From positions 1 to 17,173 of the forward strand of contig DATBEM010000116.1 in the NCBI GenBank assembly GCA_036276115.1: DNA of 17,173 nucleotides, read 5' to 3'. The notes beneath the pieces are model-generated. The model did no database searches. It was not told the origin of the DNA and was given only the letters and a program-made list of their open reading frames with translations. This document shows positions 7,348 through 13,325 of the stretch, in pieces. Numbering within the stretch: the stretch's first letter is position 1; each line of letters opens with the position of its first letter. A program made the position numbers and the translations under genes. Source of the DNA: Trebonia sp036276115 (GTDB lineage: Bacteria > Actinomycetota > Actinomycetes > Streptosporangiales > Streptosporangiaceae).

Positions 7348-10300
7348 CTAGCTGCCGACCGTGTAGGAGTAGGGGAAATCGTGGAAGTCGGACACCGACC
7401 CCGGGAAGCCGATCGCCGGCTCGACGGCGGAGAAGTCCGTGGAATCGACGACGCTGAGGGTGCCGGTCACCGCGGTGCCCGCGGCTGCCGTGGGCGACAG
7501 CGTCGCCGTCAGCTTCCCGCGGGCGCCCGGGGCCAGCTCGACCGCGGTGGCGGTGGCGCCGCCGCTGATGTCGCTGCCGGCGGGCTCCAGCGCGAAGAAG
7601 CCCTGGTGGTTGGTGGTGTTGGTGACGGTGACGGTGACCGGGACGCTCGCGCCCGCGGCGATGGTGGCCGAGGCCGACGCCGGGAGGCCGGACTCGGTGA
7701 CCGGCGCGAGCCGGTTGTAGCTGAGGGACCCGGTGACGTCCTGGGAGAACCGCGTCCCGTCGGTGGTCGCGCCCTGCATCACGTCAACCTCCCACAGGCC
7801 CGGCTGCGGGTTGGCGGCGATGAGCGAGGCGTGCCCGGTCGGGTTCCCGGACGTGGGCGTGGTGTCGACCGCCGTGACCGAGACGAACCCGGACTCGGTG
7901 AGCGACGGGTCAAGGTCGGACGGCGAGAGCAGGTAGTAGTAGACGGGGTCGTTGGCCGCGTGGTCCGGCGCGTTGAACGACAGGTCGAGGTCCCGCTTGC
8001 CGGCGGGCACGTTCACGTAGAACGTCTGGATCTGGCCCGGGCCGCGGGCGACCGAGCTGGTGAGGGTGGCGGTGAACGTCCCGCCCCCGGACGGGATGAG
8101 GGTGCGCCGGGCGACCGGTACTGAGCTCAGGAGCCCGCCCCGCCCGCTGAACTGCACCGACTCGGGAGCGTCACCGGGGGCCGACGGCAGCGCGACGTGC
8201 AGGGGCACGCGCGCCGAGCCGTGGGCCGCGATGGTGACGGGGGCCGACGCCGGGCGGGTCGTGAACCACTGGCCGCTGGCCTGGAAGGTCACGGTCCCGG
8301 TGTACGGCCCCGGGACGTTCGGCGGGATCTGCAGGTGGCCACGGCTGTCGGCCCACACGACCTGGGCCGTCCACCGGCCGGCCATCGGCGCCTGGACCGT
8401 GGCGTGCTGGATGTCAGGGCTGGCGCCGGTGGCGCCGCCGTAATCGTAGGAGAACTGGGCCAGCTTGCCGGCCGGGTCGGTCAGGATGAACGACAGGATG
8501 TTGGCGGTGCTGTTGGCCGGGTCGGGCCAGCGCATGTCGGCGTCCAGGACGCTGACGCCCTTGGGCACCGTGAAGGTGACCGGCGCCGCCGCGGTCGCTC
8601 CCTGGAGGGGAACCGGGGCGCTGGCGGGCGGGGCGCTGACGTGCTCGGTGACGGGCTGGCCGAGGGGCGACTCGCCGCCGAGGGCACGGTAGGTGCCGGT
8701 GACCGTCTGGGCGGCGGAGGAGGCGTTGTACAAGGTGACCGACGTAGCGGCGGTCGAGCCGCCCTTGCCCTGCACGTCGAGCTGGGTGGGGCCGGCCACC
8801 AGCTCGGGGGGGCCGGAGTGGGCCACGGTGGTGCCCGGCATCTGGCGGGCGGCCACGACCGCGGCGTACACGTTCAGCAGCCCGGCGCCCTGCTGGTCAG
8901 CCGGGGCCCCGATGTCGGTCGCGGTGCTGGTGAGGATCTGCTTGACCTGGGCGGGCGTCGGGGAGGCGCCGCCGTGGCTGTCGCGGTAGGCCTGGATCAC
9001 GTCAGCGGCGGCGCCGGAGACGAAGGGGGCGGCCTGGCTGGTGCCGCCGAAGACCTCCGTCGGCAGCGGCGGGTCCTGCCCCGCCCCGGCCGCGGCGAGG
9101 CCCAGGTAGCCGGGGGCGACGAGGTCCACCGTGGCGCCGTTGGGGGCGGTGCCGCCCGACGACAGGGTGGTCATGTTGTCGTCTTCCCAGCCCTTGGCGT
9201 ACCCGTCGGCCTGGGCGGAGAGCCGCAGGTCGTTCGTCCCGCCCACGTCGATGACATTGGGGTCATCGGCCGGGGCCTCGACCGTGCCGGACGAGCCGCT
9301 GTCGCCCGAGCTCTCGACCACGGTGACGCCCGCGGCCACCATCGCGTCGTTGGTGGGGGCGAGCAGGTCGTCGTTGGCCCCGGGCAGGGCGCCGAAGCCG
9401 TAGGACTCCGACACGACGTTGGCGCTGTCGCTCACGGCCGCCTGCAGCCCCGCGATGACCTGCGACTCGGGTGCCACGACCTGGCCCGCGGAGTTGGTGT
9501 CGGAGAATTCGCCGGTGCTGAGGAGGGAGGAGCCGGTGGCGTCGCCCTGGATGCGGAAGCTGCAGTTCGCCGGGAGGCTGGACAGGGGCAGCTGCGACGC
9601 GTAGGCGTAGGTGACGGTCCCCTGGGCGGCGATGGTGGAGACGTCGCCGTTGAACTCTCCGCTGAAGACGTTCTCGGCCGGGTTCGGGGCGTCGATGACC
9701 ACCGGCTGACCGTTGGGCCGGATCAGGTTGGGGTTCCCGGCCAGCGAGTTGGCATCGACGTTGCCGACGATGACGCCCTGGCCGGTCGCGATCGAGGACG
9801 CCTCGCCGGCGGCGCCCGGGTCACTGGACGCGGCGTGGATGCTGGTGAGGCCCTCCGGCTCCAGGAGCGGCTGGCCGTCCGCCGCCGTGCAGGACTGCTG
9901 GCTGTCGGCCGCCATACCGGGGGCGGCCGGCTGGCGGACCTGGCTGGCGGCCACCGTCTTGGTGGCCGACGTGGCGTCGCCGATGATGATGGTCCCGTCG
10001 GGGACGACTTCCCTGACGCCGGGGGCATGGCTGAGCGCCTGCGCCTCCGCCGACGGCATCGTCGCCGCGACCGCGTTGAGGAGGGACAGGGCGGTGATGC
10101 TGGTCGCCCTCACCTGCCTCAGCTGGGATATGAGGGGGGCTTGCATGGCGGTGGCGGTTGCCTGGCGGGCCTGCCGGTGGGCGTGGCTGGCCGGCAAGGT
10201 GGCGAGCTGGTCAGCGAACACCACGACCATGCGCTCCGGGTGGCCGGCTGACAGGGCCTTGACCTGGCTGGCGTTCAGCGCGGCGAAGTGCGGCGCGCCG

Positions 10301-10419
10301 GGAGTCGCTGATCCGGGCGTGGCCGCGGCCGCCGCGCTGGTTGAGCCGGCCGCGGCTGCGGTAAGGGCTATTGCCAGCCCCGCTCCCCCGGCTAGGGCCC
10401 GCGATCGGGCAGTTTTCAC
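7348..10419 (-). CDS. Secreted subtilisin-fold protease with sedolisin-like catalytic residues
   Basis: A 1023-residue secreted peptidase. Residues 1-30 form a signal peptide (basic start, then GGAGLAIALTAAAA). Residues 64-148 resemble the I9 inhibitor prodomain (MVVVFADQL to GVREVVPDG). The peptidase domain spans about 210-515. The region of the first subtilisin Asp is VIVGNVDAN (Asp222). The nucleophile segment is FGGTSQAAPFVSGAA with Ser461. The HGTHVAG segment expected around the catalytic His is replaced by SGEFNGDVSTIAA. Anchored on TIAA, Glu255 falls at the subtilisin His64 position and Asp259 four residues later. SSGDSG (370-375) puts Asp373 where subtilisins have the oxyanion Asn. 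This Glu/Asp/Asp/Ser set is that of sedolisins (S53). Residues from about 520 to the end look like tandem beta-sandwich domains, with no membrane anchor or sortase motif. GTG 10419 is preceded by GAAGGGGA at 5 nt; reading further upstream gives no signal peptide. Routine annotation would probably say S8 family peptidase. The substrate is unknown. Confidence 0.88.
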   Translation of the reverse strand: MKTARSRALAGGAGLAIALTAAAAGSTSAAAAATPGSATPGAPHFAALNASQVKALSAGHPERMVVVFADQLATLPASHAHRQARQATATAMQAPLISQLRQVRATSITALSLLNAVAATMPSAEAQALSHAPGVREVVPDGTIIIGDATSATKTVAASQVRQPAAPGMAADSQQSCTAADGQPLLEPEGLTSIHAASSDPGAAGEASSIATGQGVIVGNVDANSLAGNPNLIRPNGQPVVIDAPNPAENVFSGEFNGDVSTIAAQGTVTYAYASQLPLSSLPANCSFRIQGDATGSSLLSTGEFSDTNSAGQVVAPESQVIAGLQAAVSDSANVVSESYGFGALPGANDDLLAPTNDAMVAAGVTVVESSGDSGSSGTVEAPADDPNVIDVGGTNDLRLSAQADGYAKGWEDDNMTTLSSGGTAPNGATVDLVAPGYLGLAAAGAGQDPPLPTEVFGGTSQAAPFVSGAAADVIQAYRDSHGGASPTPAQVKQILTSTATDIGAPADQQGAGLLNVYAAVVAARQMPGTTVAHSGPPELVAGPTQLDVQGKGGSTAATSVTLYNASSAAQTVTGTYRALGGESPLGQPVTEHVSAPPASAPVPLQGATAAAPVTFTVPKGVSVLDADMRWPDPANSTANILSFILTDPAGKLAQFSYDYGGATGASPDIQHATVQAPMAGRWTAQVVWADSRGHLQIPPNVPGPYTGTVTFQASGQWFTTRPASAPVTIAAHGSARVPLHVALPSAPGDAPESVQFSGRGGLLSSVPVARRTLIPSGGGTFTATLTSSVARGPGQIQTFYVNVPAGKRDLDLSFNAPDHAANDPVYYYLLSPSDLDPSLTESGFVSVTAVDTTPTSGNPTGHASLIAANPQPGLWEVDVMQGATTDGTRFSQDVTGSLSYNRLAPVTESGLPASASATIAAGASVPVTVTVTNTTNHQGFFALEPAGSDISGGATATAVELAPGARGKLTATLSPTAAAGTAVTGTLSVVDSTDFSAVEPAIGFPGSVSDFHDFPYSYTVGS

Positions 10420-10445
10420 TTGTCCCCTTCCCGTGAACGAGAGAT

Positions 10446-10459
10446 GTCCACTAATGGAC
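10446..10459. repeat. Dyad in the leader of the protease transcript
   Basis: GTCCA/TGGAC (10446-10450 and 10455-10459) flank CTAA. An overlapping wider dyad pairs CTAATG at 10451-10456 with CATTAG at 10473-10478, the latter covering the proposed -10 element. These nested dyads lie between the proposed transcription start and the GTG. They could be an operator or a leader hairpin. Confidence 0.35.
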
Positions 10460-10471
10460 GGTTTGTTCCGG

Positions 10472-10500
10472 ACATTAGCCGCGCTCACGGGCTCGCACAA
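10472..10500 (-). promoter_or_regulatory. Predicted sigma-70-type promoter of the protease gene
   Basis: On the minus strand TTGTGC (10500-10495) and TAATGT (10477-10472) are separated by exactly 17 bp. TAATGT fits the TAnnnT pattern of actinobacterial housekeeping promoters, while the -35 is only partly conserved. Transcription would start near 10465, giving a leader of about 45 nt before GTG 10419. Three CAATGG repeats sit immediately upstream. Confidence 0.4.
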
Positions 10501-10521
10501 TGGGCGCAATGGCCCCAATGG
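10498..10521. repeat. Three CAATGG repeats at 9-bp period upstream of protease promoter
   Basis: CAATGG occurs at 10498-10503, 10507-10512 and 10516-10521, an exact 9-bp period. On the minus strand these read CCATTG. The first copy overlaps the proposed -35 hexamer. This is a possible binding array for an activator or repressor of the protease. The binding protein is unknown. Confidence 0.45.
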
Positions 10522-10602
10522 CATTGCCGTCGCGGTCCGGGCGGGCGCAGCCGGACGACCTCCCAGCTTTCCTGGTGGCTGGTCTAAGGAGATGTCGCTG
10601 GT

Positions 10603-10618
10603 GCTGGCGCCGGCCAGC
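10603..10618. terminator. Hairpin after the phosphoesterase gene
   Basis: GCTGGC at 10603-10608 and GCCAGC at 10613-10618 form a 6-bp stem with a 4-nt loop, about 10 nt beyond the phosphoesterase TAG stop on the minus strand. There is no U tract. A terminator role is plausible from position and GC content only. Confidence 0.3.
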
Positions 10619-10628
10619 CCGGCAAGGT

Positions 10629-12086
10629 CTACCAGGTGCCCCACGCGAGCGCCGGCGGGGGCAGTTCCGGCGGGGCCAGGAACGCTGGCGGGGAGGCTAG
10701 GTCCAGGGCGCCCAGCGGCGAGACGGCGGCGGCGTCGCGCCGGGTCAGGGCGGGCAGGTTCCACTTCTCCTCGACGAGCTTCAGCACCGAGGTGTGGTCG
10801 AATACCTCGGACAGGACGCAGTCCGGCCGGGCATAGGGCGACACGATCACCGCGGGCACCCGGAATCCGTAGGTGTCGTAGCCATCGGGCCCCTCGACCA
10901 GTTGCTCGGCTTGCCGGACGTACCCGGGGAAGAGCGCCTTCAGCGGGCCGCGCAGCGGTGACCGGCGGGCGACCAGGCTGCGACCGGGAACGTCGTCCGG
11001 CGGCACCGCCGCCGGCGGGGCGACGTGGTCGTAGTAGCCCCCGTGCTCGTCGTAGAGCCAGATCAGCAGGGTGTCGGCCCAGCCCGGGCCGTGCATGACC
11101 CGGTTGATCATCTCGGCCGCGAAGCTCTCGCCCTTGCGGATGTCTTGCGGGGTTTCCTCGGAGTAGCGGCGGAAGTCCGGGTCGACGATGCTGAACGACG
11201 GGAGGCGGCCTGAGTCGGCATCGGCCAGGAACTGCTCGATGCCGCGGACGTGGGCCATGTACCCGGCCATCCCGAGCGGGTAAAGGGCCGCCGTGAACTG
11301 GAGGTCCCGCTTGAACTCGTCGCTGGTCTGGCGCAGCGGCCGCCCGAAGTGGGCCAAGTGGTGCCGAGTGCGGCGGGCCCGGTAGCGCACGAACCGGCGG
11401 AATTCAGACTGGTCATTGCCCGCCGGCCGGTAGTTGACCCAGGAGATGTGGTGCCGCGTCAGCTGGTCCAGGATCGTGCCGGCTCGCGGCCGGTCCAGGA
11501 GGTTGACCGGCAGGTCGTCCATCAGGCCGTTGGCCGTCGCGGCGATCAGGAAGCGGCGGTTGGGGAACGTCGGCCCCAGGCAGGAGCTGAACCAGCGGTC
11601 CGCGAGCGGGAAGGTCCGGGCCAGCCCGTGGTAGAACGGCAGGTCCTGGGCGGTCCAGTAGGACATGGCGGCCGAAGGCGGGCCGCCCCGGGCCGGCTGG
11701 GCCGGGCTCACGAAGCCGTTCACCTTGCCGGCCGCCCACTGCGCGTGGCTGGCGGTCCAGCTCTGGCTGGAACCGGACTGCTCCTGCACGGTCGAGCGCG
11801 CGTGGTGGACCCGGACCATGCGGCCCGCGGAGTCCGGGTTCTCGGCGTCGGGCTGGCCGTCGTCATCGAGCGGGAACCCGTCACCCCGGCCGAGGGTGCC
11901 GAGGTAGTTGTCGAAGGAGTGATTCTCCATCATCACGACGACGATGTGCTTAACCGGCGGCAGCAGGTCGGTCCCGGGCGGGCGGGAGAGGTCAGGCCGG
12001 TCCCCCGGCCGCGCGGGCCGCTGGCGCGACTCGCGGGCGCGCAGCTTCTGGCGTTCGATCCGCTCCCAGGCGCTCGCGCTGGCCAT
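10629..12086 (-). CDS. Phospholipase C/acid phosphatase-type phosphoesterase
   Basis: A 485-residue member of the phosphoesterase family that includes bacterial phospholipases C and AcpA-type acid phosphatases (alkaline-phosphatase superfamily). Diagnostic segments are HIVVVMMENHSFDNYLG (residues 47-63, with metal-binding type Glu/Asn), SCLGPTFPNRRF (168-179), FSIVDPDFR (298-306), LIWLYDEHGGYYDH (341-354) and FDHTSVLKLVEEKW (429-442). These are the conserved metal-site and core regions. Such enzymes hydrolyse phosphate monoesters or phospholipid head groups; the actual substrate cannot be read here. The N-terminus (ASAWERIERQKLRARESRQ) is charged and helical, with no Sec or Tat signal, so the protein looks cytoplasmic, unlike classical exported phospholipases C. 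ATG 12086 was chosen because GGAGG lies 10 nt upstream. A longer reading to TTG 12164 has no ribosome-binding site and would run through the 15-bp tandem repeat. Confidence 0.88.
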   Translation of the reverse strand: MASASAWERIERQKLRARESRQRPARPGDRPDLSRPPGTDLLPPVKHIVVVMMENHSFDNYLGTLGRGDGFPLDDDGQPDAENPDSAGRMVRVHHARSTVQEQSGSSQSWTASHAQWAAGKVNGFVSPAQPARGGPPSAAMSYWTAQDLPFYHGLARTFPLADRWFSSCLGPTFPNRRFLIAATANGLMDDLPVNLLDRPRAGTILDQLTRHHISWVNYRPAGNDQSEFRRFVRYRARRTRHHLAHFGRPLRQTSDEFKRDLQFTAALYPLGMAGYMAHVRGIEQFLADADSGRLPSFSIVDPDFRRYSEETPQDIRKGESFAAEMINRVMHGPGWADTLLIWLYDEHGGYYDHVAPPAAVPPDDVPGRSLVARRSPLRGPLKALFPGYVRQAEQLVEGPDGYDTYGFRVPAVIVSPYARPDCVLSEVFDHTSVLKLVEEKWNLPALTRRDAAAVSPLGALDLASPPAFLAPPELPPPALAWGTW

Positions 12087-12090
12087 GCCG

Positions 12091-12120
12091 GTGAGTCCTC
12101 CGCTCGTGAGTCCTCCGCTC
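12091..12120. repeat. 15-bp tandem duplication carrying two Shine-Dalgarno sites
   Basis: On the minus strand the unit GAGCGGAGGACTCAC occurs twice in perfect tandem directly upstream of the phosphoesterase ATG. Each copy contains GGAGG. The proximal one is 10 nt from the start and the distal one 25 nt. A 15-bp unit keeps any upstream reading frame, so copy number could change without disrupting a longer product. It may tune initiation or simply be a recent slippage duplication. Confidence 0.8.
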
Positions 12121-12185
12121 GTCCAGTACCGGGGACCTTGGCTACCCGCGCGGACCGCGCCCAAACGGCCGCGAGCCGCGGGCGC

Positions 12186-12642
12186 TTAGCGGGTGATGTC
12201 GATCGGCGTGCCGGCCGGCACGTTCCGCAGCTTCAGCAGGTCCGCCTCGGGCAGGCGGATGCATGGGGCGCCTCGAAGAACGCCACGAAGTAGCGGCCGG
12301 CCGGGGTCGGGTCATCGGCGGTCCCCGCCCCGGCCGGGGCGGAGAACACCGGGCGCCCCTGCGAGTACAGGGTCAGGCGGGTGTTCGCCAGGCTGACGAC
12401 GATGCGGTCGGGCGTGGACTCGAGCTGGACCTGGGGACCCCGGACGGGACGGCACTGGCGGGCGGGCCGGCCTTCATCGTGGCGGCAGGCTGGGCCGGGG
12501 CGGCCTTCGGCGCGGCCGGCGCGTGGCGGGTGACGCCGCTGAGCAGCAGGCTCGCCGCCATGACGCCGGCCACCGCCGTCACGCCGGCGAGCACGAGCGC
12601 TGCCCGCCGGCGTGACCACGTTCTTCCCTGCGGTGATGTCAT
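12186..12642 (-). pseudogene. L,D-transpeptidase (YkuD) pseudogene
   Basis: ATG 12642 opens a secreted or membrane-anchored N-terminus: basic residues, then a hydrophobic segment AALVLAGVTAVAGVMAASLLL, then an Ala/Pro-rich linker. Near 12435 the coding frame changes. PSGVP in the first frame must join QVQLESTPDRIVVSLANTRL in another, which a single extra C in the CCCC run would restore. The YkuD domain then runs through PTPAGRYFVAFFEAP and jumps, with another frame change near 12270, to CIRLPEADLLKLRNVPAGTP and a TAA stop at 12186-12188. Compared with family members, about 40 residues are missing between these parts, including the IHG and SHG catalytic-His segments. The Cys of CIRL remains. 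Intact homologues cross-link peptidoglycan stem peptides (3-3 links) outside the membrane. This copy should be inactive. No clear Shine-Dalgarno site precedes the start. A sequencing error could explain the first shift but not the deletion. Confidence 0.75.
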
Positions 12643-12656
12643 GACTGGTTAGCGGC

Positions 12657-12678
12657 TCAGGACTTGGTCAGGACCTGG
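12657..12678. repeat. 11-bp tandem repeat over a stop codon
   Basis: TCAGGACTTGG (12657-12667) is followed directly by TCAGGACCTGG (12668-12678), identical except for one base. On the minus strand the second copy supplies the TGA stop of the surface-protein fragment, and the first supplies another TGA. It looks like a small slippage duplication at the damaged end of that gene. Confidence 0.6.
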
Positions 12679-13216
12679 CGGTCGTGGTGGCGGTGTTGTT
12701 GCTGGTGATGCCGCCGCCGGTGAGGGTGAGGCCGAACTGGTCGGTCGAGTTGAACCGGCCAACCACGTTGGCCTGCAGCTTCACCACGACCGGGGGCATC
12801 GTGCAGCCGCCGAGGTCAGCACCCAGGAACGCCTGGCCGTTGGAGGACAGCAGCGTCGGCCCGGCCAGGACCGCGCCCGTGATCGGGTTGAGCTTGGTTT
12901 CCTCGGTCTGGTTGCTGGAGGTGGCGTCCCGGACGTACAGGAAGCCGTTGTTGTCGAAGGCGATGCCGTTGTACCGGGACGCGCTCGCGGACTTGCCCAC
13001 CGGCTTGGAGGAGAGCACGGTGCCGGCCGCTGACCCAGTCGTCGGCAGCGAGGACGCCGGGACGACGTCGAGCGCGACGTTCACGGTGTCGGAAGACACG
13101 CGACGGCCAGAGCCGCCAGGGAGCTGGTGCCGCAGGTCGTAGCGGATCCGCCGCGCTTGCGCGGGGGGGGACGTGCAGTTCCCGGGCGAGGGCAGCCCGC
13201 ACGCTTCCCCTCTCAT
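12668..13216 (-). CDS. Fragment of a secreted beta-propeller/DUF11-like surface protein
   Basis: ATG 13216 to TGA 12668-12670 encodes 182 residues, but only the part from about VSSDTVNV onward looks protein-like. ASRYNGIAFDNNGFLYV with NPITGAVL and PTLLSSNGQAFLGADLGG resembles the propeller-type segment (readout of a value, then of a source) found before DUF11-like domains in actinobacterial secreted proteins. VKLQANVVGRFNSTDQF followed by LTLTGGGITSNNTATTT resembles the start of the next Ig-like domain. The product then ends abruptly, so the 3' part of the ancestral gene seems lost. No signal peptide is visible in this frame. An alternative GTG at 13202 with a better site (GAGAGGGGAAGC) is in another frame and would need a shift at the G8 run 13163-13170. 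I read it as a decaying remnant. Function is unknown, and the start is uncertain. Confidence 0.45.
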   Translation of the reverse strand: MRGEACGLPSPGNCTSPPAQARRIRYDLRHQLPGGSGRRVSSDTVNVALDVVPASSLPTTGSAAGTVLSSKPVGKSASASRYNGIAFDNNGFLYVRDATSSNQTEETKLNPITGAVLAGPTLLSSNGQAFLGADLGGCTMPPVVVKLQANVVGRFNSTDQFGLTLTGGGITSNNTATTTARS

Positions 13217-13281
13217 CCGCGGCCGTTCTTCCAGGCCGTCACCAGGAAGTGATTCCGGGCCGGTGAACGTCCCCCCTTCCT

Positions 13282-13297
13282 CCGGAAGATTTTCCGG
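13282..13297. terminator. Hairpin after the regulator gene
   Basis: CCGGAA at 13282-13287 and TTCCGG at 13292-13297 form a 6-bp perfect stem with a 4-nt loop, 28 nt beyond the regulator's TAG stop on the minus strand. A G-rich rather than U-rich stretch follows, so intrinsic termination is possible but unproven. The remaining intergenic sequence to 13217 shows nothing else convincing. Confidence 0.35.
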
Positions 13298-13325
13298 CGG
13301 CGGGCCCGGCGGACGGGAGCGCAGG

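Noticed and set aside
8197..10251. 684-codon plus-strand frame opposite the protease
   Set aside because: Gly/Arg/Val-rich shadow with no domain signature; the opposite strand carries the signal peptide, prodomain and active-site motifs.
10420..10764. Longer protease start at 10764
   Set aside because: It would run into the phosphoesterase gene and through a promoter-like region, and would bury the signal peptide; GTG 10419 has a good ribosome-binding site.
12233..12619. Independent small gene made of the middle YkuD frame
   Set aside because: Only its central part matches YkuD; its start and end are out-of-frame translations of the pseudogene, so it is part of the broken gene and not a separate one.
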